Source: Mesorhizobium amorphae CCNWGS0123 (lineage in GTDB: Bacteria; Pseudomonadota; Alphaproteobacteria; Rhizobiales; Rhizobiaceae). From it: a DNA stretch of 64,000 nt. This document shows, piece by piece, positions 38,219 to 48,168 of the stretch. A program made the position numbers and the translations under genes. Every line of letters begins with the position of its first letter. Position 1 is the first letter of the stretch. The stretch lies in NCBI RefSeq assembly GCF_001686985.1, contig NZ_CP015322.1:806001-870000 (forward strand). Reading direction: 5' to 3'. The notes under the pieces are model-generated. The model did no database searches. It was not told the DNA's origin and was given only the letters and a program-made list of their open reading frames with translations.

Positions 38219-38787
38219 AGGGTCCCAATTGCGGGCCGATTGACATGTTGCTGATGTCCGAGGCGACGAACTGCTGGCAGGAAGAGGTCGGCCAACTATG
38301 GCTATCGCCCGATCGTTCCATCTTTTAATCGGGAAAGGACAGGCTGCCGGTCAGTCAGCCGTCAACGGCGGGTCCACCGCGACATGGCCAGCCACGTCAA
38401 GCTCGCCAACGCACGCAAGGAAGTCTACCGCGCGATCGATGCCAGCGCCGCCGAAAAGGTATTGGCGACGTTCTAGACCGACCCTTTGGGTAGCGTAGGA
38501 TTGCATAGCTCAACGTCACTGTGTCGAATTGAGGTGGATCATCGGGATTGTCGTTGCATAGCCAAGAATCCTCTCTTCTCAAAACCCCATTCATCATCAA
38601 GGCTGCACGCAAGGCGATCCGGTGTCACGCCGGGAGGATTGCGAACACGAGCCATGATACCGGACCCCATATATGCTGATCACGGGGACAGCAGGACTGT
38701 GTAAGCCGGGCATCAAGCTCACTTCGACAGTGGCTGAAGGCTGAGCGAGGCAAGCAACTAAAGGCGGATCGTCGAAACAATCGTCGC
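38219..38787. other. Remnant-rich stretch without an intact gene
   Basis: Contains a plus-strand segment around 38370-38476 reading VHRDMASHVKLANARKEVYR, which resembles an eroded transposase fragment of uncertain family. Nothing else is recognisable. It ends at the target duplication of the IS21 element. Confidence 0.35.
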
Positions 38788-38841
38788 TGTCAAGCGACAC
38801 GAGGAATTGACCCCTTTGGCGACATCAGGAACTGACCCCCT

Positions 38842-39642
38842 TCATTGGGTTACTGTTTCGTTGGTTTCGGGCGCCGGTCCGGCCTTCTGCAGAAGGCCGG
38901 ACCGGCGTTTTTCACGGAGACGGTAGCTATCGCCGCGGATAGTAATCACCGCGGAATGGTGAAGCAGGCGATCCAGGATCGCGGTTGCGACAACGGGATC
39001 TCCAAAAACGCTCCCCCATTCGCCCACCGAACGATTGGAAGTAATCAGGATCGATCCCTTCTCGTATCGGCGCGACACCAGCTGGAAGAACAGGTGAGCG
39101 GCATTGGCCTCGAAGGGAAGATAGCCGAGCTCGTCGATGATCAGCAATTTTGGACGCGATAAGATCGTCAACTGCTTGTCGAGCGAGCCGTCGCCATGGG
39201 CTTTTGCCAGCATCGCCACCAGCGTCGCCGCCGTGACGAATTGGACATTGTAATTCTGCCGGATCGCCTCGCGACCAAGGCTCACGGCAAGATGGGTCTT
39301 GCCCGTTCCCGGAGGCCCCAGCAACAAGAGCGTGTCGCCATGGGCAATCCAGCGGCAGGCCGCCAGCTCCCTGATCTGTCCTTGGTCCACCGATGGCTGC
39401 GCGTCGAAGTCGAAGCCGTCGAGTTCGCGCACGAACGGGAACTGCGCGATCTTGCTCGACATGGAGATGCGCCGCTCGTCGCGCCGTGCGATCTCGCGCG
39501 ATACCAGGAAAGCCAAAGCCTCGCGCAAGGTCATCTTCGAACGGGCCGCTTCGTCCAGCAGCGTGTCGAGCTGGTCGCGTATCGCCGTCAGCTTCAGCCG
39601 ATCGAGCGTTGCGATGAGCACGTCGTGATCTACGTTCGTCAT
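38842..39642 (-). CDS. istB: IS21 helper ATPase IstB
   Basis: 266-residue AAA+ ATPase that assembles on DNA and activates IstA. Walker A LLGPPGTGKTHLAVSLG near residue 115, Walker B LLIIDELGYLPFE near 175 and the sensor region ILITSNRSVGEW. ATG 39642 shares a base with the istA stop (TGATG), giving translational coupling. Confidence 0.95.
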   Translation of the reverse strand: MTNVDHDVLIATLDRLKLTAIRDQLDTLLDEAARSKMTLREALAFLVSREIARRDERRISMSSKIAQFPFVRELDGFDFDAQPSVDQGQIRELAACRWIAHGDTLLLLGPPGTGKTHLAVSLGREAIRQNYNVQFVTAATLVAMLAKAHGDGSLDKQLTILSRPKLLIIDELGYLPFEANAAHLFFQLVSRRYEKGSILITSNRSVGEWGSVFGDPVVATAILDRLLHHSAVITIRGDSYRLREKRRSGLLQKAGPAPETNETVTQ

Positions 39643-40928
39643 CACCAACCCCCTCCAGCAACCGCCTCGTATTCCGCAAGCGGCCGCAGCAACGCGGCCG
39701 GCGCGATCTCGACCGGGTCGGCGCGTACCGAGCCTTCGAAGCCGGCAACGCCGACAAAATGCGTTCGGTCCACGATTCGTTGCCGTCGTCCTCGGCACAG
39801 CGCATGGTCGGCCACCACCTGGCCGGCATGACGGATGATCACCCGGCCTGCCAGCACCACGACCTGGACGCTCTCGCCGATCAGGCGCCAAGGGACCGAG
39901 TAGCTGTTGGTGTCGAGATCGATCGCGCAGTCGGCCTGGACCTTGCGGACCAGATCCCGCAGCTGTCCGAACGGCGCGCGTCCGGCCAGCGGGCGAAGCG
40001 CGCGAGCTTCAGCGGCAAAGCGTTCCACCGGCGCGACACCGGTCGTGCCGTGTTCGCGCTGGTCGGCGACCTCGCGCGTCCACCGGTCCAGATGCGCCTC
40101 GAACGCCGCCCAGCTCTCAAACCGGCGCCCGGCGATCGCGTTCTTCTTGACGTAGCCGACGCCGCGTTCGTCCTTCCCTTTCGTGCGCGCTCGATAGGGA
40201 GCACAGGCCCGCGGCTTGAAGCCCCAGTACCGGGCGAAGGCATGCAGCCGCGCGTTAAACCTCACCTCGCGCGTCACCGCGTCATGGTGGTCGACAAGAG
40301 CCTTCGCATTATCGATCAGGACTTCCTCCGGAATGCCCCCGAACCGCAGGAATGCGCCCTCCATCCCTTCGAACCAGTCGGCCTGGCGCTGCCTCTGCGA
40401 CGCCCGGATATGCATCCGGCGCGAATAGCCAAGCGTCCCGACAAACACATGGATCCGCACCCGCTCGCCGCCGATCCAAACACGGGTATCGCCGAAGTCG
40501 ATCTGCATCTGATGACCGGGCGCCGTCTCGAAGCGGACTGTCGCCCGCTTCTGCGCCTTTAGCTCCCGGCGCCAATGCTGTACCCCACGCTCCACCGAAC
40601 GCAGGCTGATAACGATCCCGTGTTCGTCCGCCAACTCCTGGCGAATAACGTCCGCGTTGCCGTCGTGACGGAAAAATCGCTCCCGCAACCAATCATCAAG
40701 CCCGTCGAGCGCCGACACGCGCGGGCGACCCTGATAAGCGATGACACCGCCTTCACGAAGGTAGCGGCGAGCCGTATTGCGCGCGCAACCGAATTCCTTT
40801 GCGATCCGTTTTGCGCCCCAGCCGCATTTATGCAGGCGCACCATCGACATGACTTCCTCTGCCTGCAGCATCCCCTCTCCCTGCATCGCTCTGGACGGTG
40901 CAGGAGGCACAGAAATCTCAATCGTCAT
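39642..40928 (-). CDS. istA: IS21 transposase IstA
   Basis: 428-residue DDE transposase: N-terminal helix-turn-helix (GWGAKRIAKEFGCARNTARR), integrase core starting APGHQMQIDFGDTRVW (first Asp), IPEEVLIDNAKALV (second Asp) and KGKDERGVGYVKKNAI (Glu), then a C-terminal beta-barrel region. Length and order are normal for IS21. Confidence 0.95.
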   Translation of the reverse strand: MTIEISVPPAPSRAMQGEGMLQAEEVMSMVRLHKCGWGAKRIAKEFGCARNTARRYLREGGVIAYQGRPRVSALDGLDDWLRERFFRHDGNADVIRQELADEHGIVISLRSVERGVQHWRRELKAQKRATVRFETAPGHQMQIDFGDTRVWIGGERVRIHVFVGTLGYSRRMHIRASQRQRQADWFEGMEGAFLRFGGIPEEVLIDNAKALVDHHDAVTREVRFNARLHAFARYWGFKPRACAPYRARTKGKDERGVGYVKKNAIAGRRFESWAAFEAHLDRWTREVADQREHGTTGVAPVERFAAEARALRPLAGRAPFGQLRDLVRKVQADCAIDLDTNSYSVPWRLIGESVQVVVLAGRVIIRHAGQVVADHALCRGRRQRIVDRTHFVGVAGFEGSVRADPVEIAPAALLRPLAEYEAVAGGGW

Positions 40929-41125
40929 CTAGCTTCTTCCTCTCAAAAGAGAGGGGTCAGTTCTTCGTGTCGTCAGGGGGTCAATTGTGCATGTCGCCTG
41001 ACAGTCGCGACAGGCCCGTCTGCCAGACACTCTGGCTTGAAGAGCCAGGGTCAATCCTGACCAGGTCTCAGCGATGTGGCTGCAGTTTCTAGGAGCGACG
41101 TCAGCCTGTTCAAAGCTGGTGCTAT

Positions 41126-41920
41126 TCAGGGAATCGAAATAGACAACTGTCCGCTTGCGACGCTCTGCCAAACAATGGCAACGGCGGTCTGCAGGGCGTC
41201 GTGCACGGTGGTTGCCACACGCCGCGGCTCGCCTGACCGGAAGCTGTCGATCAGCTTTGTGATCTCCTCTGCTTGCAAGGAGATGAAATGATCCTTCTCG
41301 GCCGGCAGGCAAAGAAACCATATACGGCTGGCGAGATAATAGGTCTCGATCCAGTTCTTCGCCAGGAACGGGTTCGTGATCTTGTTGCAGATGATCCACC
41401 GCATATCATGGGAAATCTGAGCATATGCTTGTGGGCTGAATTCGTTCTCTAAAGCAGCATTCATGGCGTGGCACCTGTTGAGCTTTTCAATTGGTTCCTC
41501 AATATCGGTCATTGAAAGGAAATGCTCAAGCATGAGCGCGAGGTGCAGCCGATATTGTAGTAGGTGCCGCATCGACTGCAGATCAATGCTCCTCACGATG
41601 GTTCCATGCCCGATCACGGGTTGCACGAGACCCGCCAGCTCAAGCCTTTGAAGGGCTTGGCGGATTGGTGTACGGCTCACGCCAAATTCATCTGATAGCG
41701 CGACCTCTTTCAGAGCTGTGCCGGGAGGATACTCCAGAATGGAAATACGGTAGCGAAGCATTTCGAAGATTGCGCCGGTGTCAATACGCTTGGGGCGCAT
41801 CCCTCCTGGGACCAAGACCGCCGCCGGCGAGATTGCCTCTCTCTTCCCAGCGCTACCTCGGCTTACTTTCCCGTCCACTTTTTGGCGCTCCCACGGCGAG
41901 TCTATGTCGTTTGAATTCAC
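41126..41920 (-). CDS. GntR-family regulator with FCD domain
   Basis: About 264 residues from the GTG at 41920; ATG 41800 is an alternative that keeps all domains. Winged helix-turn-helix (AIFEMLRYRISILEYPPGTA, then LSDEFGVSRTPIRQALQRLE) and a helical FCD effector domain. It is divergent from an amino-acid ABC transporter operon, with TGTATACA in its own leader. It likely controls itself and the transporter. Confidence 0.85.
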   Translation of the reverse strand: MNSNDIDSPWERQKVDGKVSRGSAGKREAISPAAVLVPGGMRPKRIDTGAIFEMLRYRISILEYPPGTALKEVALSDEFGVSRTPIRQALQRLELAGLVQPVIGHGTIVRSIDLQSMRHLLQYRLHLALMLEHFLSMTDIEEPIEKLNRCHAMNAALENEFSPQAYAQISHDMRWIICNKITNPFLAKNWIETYYLASRIWFLCLPAEKDHFISLQAEEITKLIDSFRSGEPRRVATTVHDALQTAVAIVWQSVASGQLSISIP

Positions 41921-41952
41921 AATTCGGTTCCCATCCCGTCGTGGCTGACGTT

Positions 41953-41960
41953 TGTATACA
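41953..41960. promoter_or_regulatory. TGTATACA palindrome, candidate GntR operator
   Basis: Perfect 8-bp palindrome in TTGTATACAG, about 33 bp upstream of the GntR start. A related half site, ACATACAA, lies near 42173 upstream of the ABC operon. Suggested by position and by the GTATAC core common for this family. Confidence 0.45.
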
Positions 41961-42210
41961 GAAAAAGTGCAGTAGCGGCAGTTATTATTTTGGGGCTGTT
42001 CCCGGAGATTGCAACTCCTAGGGAGCGCGATGCGGCTAAGGCACTCACAACTCACGTCTAATCAGACCTGCGGGTTTTGTCAGCATCTCGTTGCAGGATC
42101 GTCAGCCCGTGGCGTGGCCGACACGGTTCTGCTTGCGGGATTTAGGAATCTCTTGACAGGCAACCCCGCTTACATACAAAAGAAATCCAAGTGGGATATC
42201 GAAGGTGTTT

Positions 42211-42996
42211 ATGAAGGATTCAGAGGTAGCACCAGTCATTTTGGAGGCCCGGGGGATCACCAAGTCCTTCGGAGGTCACGAAGCACTTCGGGGCGTTGAT
42301 CTAGCGGCTCACCGCGGTGACGTTGTTGCCGTGATCGGGCCATCTGGCTCAGGGAAAAGCACGTTCCTACGCTGCCTCAACTTTCTGGAGAAGCCCTCGG
42401 GAGGGCAGGTCATCCTCGATGGAGAGATCTTTGCGGCCGCTGATTTTTCTGGACGCTCCCATCAACATCGTGGACGCCTGATCAAGCTGCGCCGACGCGT
42501 CGGGATGGTTTTCCAATCCTTCAACCTCTGGCCCCACCGCACGGCCCTTGGCAACGTCATGGAGGGTCTGACGCAGGTTCTCAATATGCCGGCCAGTGAG
42601 GCGAAGGAGCGGGCGCAAGAGCTGCTTAACAAAGTCGGGTTGGCCTCACATGCCGGGCATTATCCTGCCCAGTTGTCGGGAGGACAGCAGCAACGAGTTG
42701 CCATCGCCCGCACCCTTGCGACAGAGCCCGAGGTACTGCTGTTTGACGAGCCGACGTCGGCGCTCGATCCGGAACTCGTCGGTGAGGTGCTCAGCGTTAT
42801 CCAGGCGCTCGCCCGGGAGGGTAGGACGATGTTGGTGGTCACCCACGAGATCGGCTTTGCGCGCGACGTGGCGACAAAGGTGGTTTTTATGGCCGATGGC
42901 GCGGTGCAGGAGCGCGGGTCGCCCGAAGACGTGCTTCGCCAAAGCCAGTCACCAACTTTACGAGCTTTTCTTTCGCGGTTCCGACAGGAACGCTAA
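42211..42996 (+). CDS. Amino-acid ABC transporter ATP-binding protein
   Basis: 261 residues: Walker A GPSGSGKSTFLRCLNFLE, signature LSGGQQQRVAIARTLAT, Walker B VLLFDEPTSALDPE and VTHEIGFARDVA. HisP/OccP group. First gene of a four-gene importer operon (ATPase, binding protein, two permeases) that precedes an NDP-forming acyl-CoA synthetase. ATG 42211 is preferred to the GTG two codons earlier. Confidence 0.93.
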   Translation: MKDSEVAPVILEARGITKSFGGHEALRGVDLAAHRGDVVAVIGPSGSGKSTFLRCLNFLEKPSGGQVILDGEIFAAADFSGRSHQHRGRLIKLRRRVGMVFQSFNLWPHRTALGNVMEGLTQVLNMPASEAKERAQELLNKVGLASHAGHYPAQLSGGQQQRVAIARTLATEPEVLLFDEPTSALDPELVGEVLSVIQALAREGRTMLVVTHEIGFARDVATKVVFMADGAVQERGSPEDVLRQSQSPTLRAFLSRFRQER

Positions 42997-43074
42997 ACCG
43001 CTCGCGGCGGGTCATCTCAAAAAAAGATCGGCCGTCATCCGCGAATGCGGCAGATAACCCAGAGGAGAACGGAC

Positions 43075-43860
43075 ATGACGATCTGGAGAAAGCGCCTGCA
43101 GGCGGCCGCAATTCTGCTTGGCTGCATCATCGCAGGGACACCGGTGAGCGCACAGCAGCAGAAATACGTGGTCGGTATGGACGCCGCCTATCCGCCTTTC
43201 GTGTCAGTGAATTCTGATGGCCAAATGATCGGATTTGAAATCGATTTCATGAACGCCCTCTGCGCCGAAATAAAGATCCAATGTGAAATTCAGAACGTGC
43301 CCTACGACGGTATTTTTGCAGCTCTGGAGGCTGGCAAGATCGATGTAATCGCTGGCGGGAATAACATTACTGACGAACGCAAGCAGAAGTATTTGATGCC
43401 TGGCCCATACCTGCGCGGCCCCTTGGCATTCATCGTTCCAGTGAGTTCGACGATCGACGGCTCCAAAGAGTCCCTAAAGGGCAAGACCGTTGGTACGGTT
43501 GGCGGCAGCGTTCAGGAAAAGTACATGCGAGAGCAAATCGGTAGGGAGACAACCGTCAAGCTGTACGACAGTATGGATGCAGCCGTGCTCGATCTGGACG
43601 CCGGCCGCGTTGATGCCGTCCTGAGCGAGGAGTTGCAGGCGCTTCCTGGTTACATTCAAGCTAAACCCGACACTTACAAGCTTGCCGGCAAGTCGATTTA
43701 CGACCCGGCTTACATGGGACAAGGTAAAGGCTTGATGGTGCGGAAGACCGACGCAAGCCTGGCTGAAAACCTGCAAAAGGGCATTGATGCCATGATCGCA
43801 AATGGAAAGCTTGCTGAATTCAGCAAAAAGTGGTTCGGCAAGGCCGTGCCCGCGCGTTAA
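43075..43860 (+). CDS. Periplasmic binding protein of amino-acid ABC transporter
   Basis: 261 residues. Signal peptide (RLQAAAILLGCIIAGTPVSA, cleaved before QQQKY) and a family 3 solute-binding fold: VVGMDAAYPPFVSVNSDGQM, EIDFMNALCAEI and AALEAGKIDVIAGG. It resembles lysine/arginine/ornithine and opine receptors. The ligand is not predictable from sequence. GAGGAGAAC precedes the ATG. Confidence 0.92.
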   Translation: MTIWRKRLQAAAILLGCIIAGTPVSAQQQKYVVGMDAAYPPFVSVNSDGQMIGFEIDFMNALCAEIKIQCEIQNVPYDGIFAALEAGKIDVIAGGNNITDERKQKYLMPGPYLRGPLAFIVPVSSTIDGSKESLKGKTVGTVGGSVQEKYMREQIGRETTVKLYDSMDAAVLDLDAGRVDAVLSEELQALPGYIQAKPDTYKLAGKSIYDPAYMGQGKGLMVRKTDASLAENLQKGIDAMIANGKLAEFSKKWFGKAVPAR

Positions 43861-43875
43861 GTCGACTCCTACCTT

Positions 43876-43904
43876 GCTCGTGTGCGCATTTTGCGCGCAC
43901 GAGC
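43876..43904. terminator. GC-rich intercistronic hairpin
   Basis: GCTCGTGTGCGC pairs with GCGCGCACGAGC (one G-T pair) just after the binding-protein stop and is followed by GGGCCCTTTT. It probably limits read-through so that the binding protein exceeds the permeases, a common arrangement in such operons. Confidence 0.6.
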
Positions 43905-43938
43905 GGGCCCTTTTCACAAACCGATAGAAACGCCTCGA

Positions 43939-44622
43939 ATGCACGCTACGCTACCATTTCTGCCTTATATCGTCGGCGGGCTAGCAGTGACGATCCTTGC
44001 GTCACTGGTGACTTTCGCGTGTGCCGTGGCGATTGGGCTGGCCGCGACGCTTTGGATGACAACGGGTCACCCAGCGGCAGGCCCAATTGTTCGCGCCTAC
44101 GTGGCTATCTTTCGCAGCCTCCCCGAGCTTCTGTGCATTTTTCTCGTCTACTATGGTTGTGAAATCGCCCTGCAAAAGGCCGCAGTAAGCTTTGGTTTTA
44201 GGCCGATTCCGATTTCACCGTTTCTGGCCGTTACAGTCGCCATTGGCGTCCAGTTCGGGGCCTACAGCGTTCAGATCTTCAGTGACGCACATCGAAGCAT
44301 CAATCCGGGACTCTTCGAAGCTGCCCACGCTCTCGGTCTTTCCCCGCGCAAGGTCACGACCCGCGTGGCGATTCCCCTGATTCTGCAGGCGGCGATCCCC
44401 GGGCTAAGCAATCTCTTCTCGGTTATGCTGAAAGTCTCCGCGCTGGCGTCAGTCATTGGACTAGAGGAGGTCACGCGGCGGGCCAAGATTGTGGCGGGCA
44501 GCACTCGCGAGCCATTCGCTGCTTATGCGGTCGCTGTGGTTTGCTTTCTGGTGATCGCCGCCGCAGCGGCGCTCCTGCAGGCTAGGCTGGAACGCTCCTT
44601 CCGTTCGACACGAGAGGCCTGA
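43939..44622 (+). CDS. Amino-acid ABC transporter permease
   Basis: 227-residue inner-membrane permease with about five spans. It starts at PYIVGGLAVTILASLVTFAC, has FRSLPELLCIFLVYYGCEIA and the coupling loop FEAAHALGLSPRKVTTRVAI. It is six bases before the second permease. The HisQ/OccQ group fits best. Confidence 0.92.
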   Translation: MHATLPFLPYIVGGLAVTILASLVTFACAVAIGLAATLWMTTGHPAAGPIVRAYVAIFRSLPELLCIFLVYYGCEIALQKAAVSFGFRPIPISPFLAVTVAIGVQFGAYSVQIFSDAHRSINPGLFEAAHALGLSPRKVTTRVAIPLILQAAIPGLSNLFSVMLKVSALASVIGLEEVTRRAKIVAGSTREPFAAYAVAVVCFLVIAAAAALLQARLERSFRSTREA

Positions 44623-44627
44623 CGACT

Positions 44628-45362
44628 ATGTCTGAGTCACTTTTCTTCTCCACCACCCTTTGGTTCTCAATCTTGAGGGGTCTTCAGATCACGATTCTGT
44701 TGACTGTCCTTTCGATGGCATTCGGGCTCATCCTGGGAACCGCACTAGCGCTCGTTCGCGTCTACGGCAGTGCCCTGGCTTCGTCTGTCGCAGCAACCTA
44801 TATTTTCGTTTTCCGAGGCATCCCGCTTCTGATCCTGCTCTATTTCCTCTACTATGGTGCACCGCAAATCTCGTTTCTGCGCACGGGTCTCCTGTGGGAC
44901 GTCCTGTTCAGTTCGGCCTTCGGAACCTGTATCCTCGCCTTTTCGCTGAACAACGCTGCATACCTCGCCGAGGCGGTTCGGGGTGGCATCTTGACCGTTA
45001 AGAAGGGCCAGATCGAGGCGGGGTTCGCGATCGGCCTTACAACGCGAAAGGTGATTTCGCGTATCACCTTGCCGATTGCTATGCGCAATTGTCTCTCCCA
45101 AATCGGCAATGAGACCATCTTCACAATCAAGGCCTCCTCCATTGCAAGCATTGTCACCGTTCGGGACCTGCTCGGCCAAGCGCAATATGTCGGGAATATC
45201 TACTACGATAACATTACCCCTCTTCTGGCCGCAGCCATACTCTACTTGGTGCTCGTGCAGATTGTTGAGAGGCTGATCCGCTGGGCGGACAGAGCCCTGA
45301 AACCGGCTCCACTAGCAGGCGCGAAAGGAAAGAGACCGAACCAGCTTCAAGTCGTATCTTGA
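44628..45362 (+). CDS. Amino-acid ABC transporter permease
   Basis: 244-residue permease partner: LRGLQITILLTVLSMAFGLI, FRGIPLLILLYFLYYGAPQI and the coupling loop IEAGFAIGLTTRKVISRITL. It has a basic C-terminal tail (GAKGKRPNQ). It ends the importer operon, 301 bp before the synthetase start. Confidence 0.92.
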   Translation: MSESLFFSTTLWFSILRGLQITILLTVLSMAFGLILGTALALVRVYGSALASSVAATYIFVFRGIPLLILLYFLYYGAPQISFLRTGLLWDVLFSSAFGTCILAFSLNNAAYLAEAVRGGILTVKKGQIEAGFAIGLTTRKVISRITLPIAMRNCLSQIGNETIFTIKASSIASIVTVRDLLGQAQYVGNIYYDNITPLLAAAILYLVLVQIVERLIRWADRALKPAPLAGAKGKRPNQLQVVS

Positions 45363-45663
45363 CGGTGATTCCCTGAGAAGCATCGGGACGTGACCCAAAG
45401 TGCGGTCTTCGTCCCCAAATTCGCCCTCATGACCAGGCCGGGCTCAAGATTGTCTACCCCTTAGACCGAGAGGCATACGCTGCACATCGGGAGTTGGGCT
45501 GATCGACCCTCGATCCATGTGCGCCCCTTTTTGAAGCCAACGACCTAAAGCTGGAGAACTAACATGCAACAAAATGTTTCGTTGGTCCCGGGGGCAGCCA
45601 CTAGCAACGTTCTGGCGACCGCGGCCACAGATGTCGCGTTGCGATGACGGCGCGGAGAGAAAA

Positions 45664-47715
45664 ATGAACGTAACCAATAGAACGTTTTCCGCCGATCTTA
45701 GCGGCCTGTTCAATCCTCGGTCGGTTGCTGTAATCGGGGCTTCATCAACGCCCGGCAAATGGGGTTTTGAGTACGCTCGCCAATTGCTGGAAGGTGCGCC
45801 ATCGCGGGCCGTCTATCTCGTAAACCAGCGCGGAGGAACCGTTCACGCAACTAGAACCTACACCTCGGTTCAATTGCTTCCGGCAGCCCCGGAACTGGTC
45901 GTAATTTGCGTACCGGCAGCCCAGGTTCGCAGTGCTGTAGATGACGCGCTCGCAGCTGGAGCTCGCTACATCGTCTGTGTTACAGCGGGTTTCAAGGAGA
46001 CTGGTGAAGAAGGCCATCGGCTCGAAAACGAGATCCGCGAGCGAGTGCGGGCCGCAGGGGCTCGTCTGGTTGGACCGAATTGCGTTGGATTATTCGACGC
46101 GGCGGCAAAACTCGCTTGCACGGCCTTTTGGGATTTGCCGCCGGGCGACATTGGAATTGTCTCGCAGAGCGGCGGAGTGATAGTAGAACTTGGGACGCGC
46201 CTGCCACACGAGAAGCTTGGCATATCTCGCGCTGTGTCCGTTGGAAACCAGGCAGATCTGACCGTTGCAGAGTTTATCGAGTCTTTTGCAGTTGATCCCA
46301 ACACCAGAGTAATCACGGCTTACATCGAAGAGTACCAAGATGGACGCCGCCTCTTCGAGACGATCGAGTACGCGCGCAGTCGTGGAAAGGAGGTCATTCT
46401 CCTAGCGCCCCGTGCGGGGGAGGCAGTGGGGCGTAGCGTTGCTTCCCACACTGGGTCTATGATCTCCAACGAGGATGTTCTGGCGAGCATATGCGCTGAG
46501 CTCGATGTCGTCCGCGTGCGAGGCATCGGAGATCTTCTGCTGGCTCTTCGTGGCATAGACGCACCAACCCGGGCTGGTGGCCGGCGCGTGGCCGTCGTAG
46601 CTGATGGCGGGGGGGCCGCTACGCTCGCAACAGATGCAGCCATTGCGGAAGGACTCGAAGTACCTGCTTTCTCCGCCGAACTCGTCCGTAGGCTGAAGGA
46701 AATTGCACCCAATTCCAGCGTTGGCAACCCTGTTGACTTGGTAGGTGCGCTTGATTTGGGCGTATTCCGGCCCATCATTCAAGCAATCGCTTCCTCTGGC
46801 GAGGGGGACGCGATCCTTATGAACGGCGCTTTCAACAACGTTGCTGGAGCATCCATCGAAGGTGAATGCGCCGTGGCCGCGAATATTCGAAATATCTGCA
46901 GTCAGTCTGGTATCGCTCTGTCCGTCGCCAGCACGCTAACCGGCGAGCCTGCCATGACTGCGCTCGCTCGAGACAGAGTTCCTGTGTTTGACTTTCCAGT
47001 TGAGGCCGCCCGATGCTTGGAACTTGGCCGTAAACGCCTTCCCAAGCGGAAACTGATAGCAAACCGCACTACAAGATTATTTGTTGGAGAGGTTGACTAT
47101 CTCGCTAGCAGAACGGCTCTCGCCGGCGCCGGAGTGATCTTTAGCAAAGCGGTGTACGCAAGAGACGCTGATGAGGCGGCTAGGGCGGCCCACTCCATTG
47201 GATATCCAGTGGTTCTGAAGGCTCTAGGTAGCTTGCACAAGAGCGATTCTGGCGCAGTCGTTCTCAACATACGCGACGAGGTGACTCTGCGGAGCAAGCT
47301 GGAAAGTCTTAGCAACGAGCTCCGACCGACCGGCTTCAGCGTTGAAGAAATGGTTGTAGAAAAGGATGCGATCGAGCTGTTGATTGGCGGAGTTCGAGAT
47401 CCAGCCTTCGGACCAACCGTGGTCGTTGCCGCGGGTGGTACGAGAACCGAAATTTGGCGGGACAGGGTTGTGGCGCTTGCGCCGGTCGACGAGGATAACG
47501 CTCTGCGAATGCTAAATTCATTGCGCATCGCCCCCTTGTTTGGTGGCTTCAGGGGCAGTTCCCGGATCGACCTGGATGTCGTTGCAAAAGCAGTAACGGC
47601 AGTCTCGCGATTTATAGCGGATCATGACAACGTATCGGAAGCTGAGGTCAACCCGCTCATTGTCGGTCCGACACGCTGCCTCGCGGTCGATGCTAGGATC
47701 GTTACAGCCTTGTAG
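45664..47715 (+). CDS. NDP-forming acyl-CoA synthetase
   Basis: 683 residues: CoA-binding domain (NPRSVAVIGASSTPGKWGFE), ligase domains with the phospho-His in RSVASHTGSMISNED, and a C-terminal ATP-grasp domain (YPVVLKALGSLHKSDSGAVV). It activates a carboxylate to its CoA ester. It is clearly diverged from the pair at 33620 and 63108 and lacks their conserved upstream block. ATG 45664 follows GGAGAGAAAA. It follows the ABC importer on the same strand and may act on the imported compound. Confidence 0.9.
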   Translation: MNVTNRTFSADLSGLFNPRSVAVIGASSTPGKWGFEYARQLLEGAPSRAVYLVNQRGGTVHATRTYTSVQLLPAAPELVVICVPAAQVRSAVDDALAAGARYIVCVTAGFKETGEEGHRLENEIRERVRAAGARLVGPNCVGLFDAAAKLACTAFWDLPPGDIGIVSQSGGVIVELGTRLPHEKLGISRAVSVGNQADLTVAEFIESFAVDPNTRVITAYIEEYQDGRRLFETIEYARSRGKEVILLAPRAGEAVGRSVASHTGSMISNEDVLASICAELDVVRVRGIGDLLLALRGIDAPTRAGGRRVAVVADGGGAATLATDAAIAEGLEVPAFSAELVRRLKEIAPNSSVGNPVDLVGALDLGVFRPIIQAIASSGEGDAILMNGAFNNVAGASIEGECAVAANIRNICSQSGIALSVASTLTGEPAMTALARDRVPVFDFPVEAARCLELGRKRLPKRKLIANRTTRLFVGEVDYLASRTALAGAGVIFSKAVYARDADEAARAAHSIGYPVVLKALGSLHKSDSGAVVLNIRDEVTLRSKLESLSNELRPTGFSVEEMVVEKDAIELLIGGVRDPAFGPTVVVAAGGTRTEIWRDRVVALAPVDEDNALRMLNSLRIAPLFGGFRGSSRIDLDVVAKAVTAVSRFIADHDNVSEAEVNPLIVGPTRCLAVDARIVTAL

Positions 47716-47974
47716 GAGGGCGCCGGGCCAATGGTTCTGTCATCCTTGACCTCAAGCAACGGGGGGGCCGCGAAACGGTCGAGGAGTGGTCTGATGATCG
47801 GGGGCGTAGCGCGCCGCCCGGAGTGAGCAGCAGCGGCTCGGCTTGGGGTCGGCAGTTGCCTTGTCCGCCGTCCTTCGCTGGCTTGGGGAGCCGGCTAGGG
47901 GCAGGGATGGCTTCCTTGGTACGGGTTAGCGCCTTTAACGCAGGGCGCGCGCGCGACAATCTATGCCGACCGGA
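47716..47974. other. Intergenic stretch, no gene recognised
   Basis: GC-rich with a run of seven G near 47761. Open frames here are antisense-type artefacts. Its right end grades into the monooxygenase pseudogene. Confidence 0.35.
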
Positions 47975-48168
47975 TTAGGACCCTTGGACCGATCATAAAA
48001 GCCGGGCTCGATCTCGCCGAGCTGGAAATACCGCTGAGCGTCGAATTCAGGATTCAGGCGCCGATTTGGCAGGTAATGGGTGAGCGTCCGGTGAGTCGGT
48101 TTTGGTTAGGTGCGGAATTAGCGCAGGTTACGACACAGATGATTCATTTGTGACGTAACAGGATATGA

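Larger units (their letters stand above)
38788..41003 (-). mobile_element. IS21-family element, apparently intact
   Basis: 2216 bp. The left end starts TGTCAAGCGACA and the right end (inverse) TGTCAGGCGACA. Both are followed by repeated blocks with AATTGACCCC and GAACTGACCCC, the multiple terminal repeats typical of IS21. The 5-bp duplication GTCGC flanks it (38783-38787 and 41004-41008). Both istA and istB are open, so this copy may be mobile. Confidence 0.92.
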
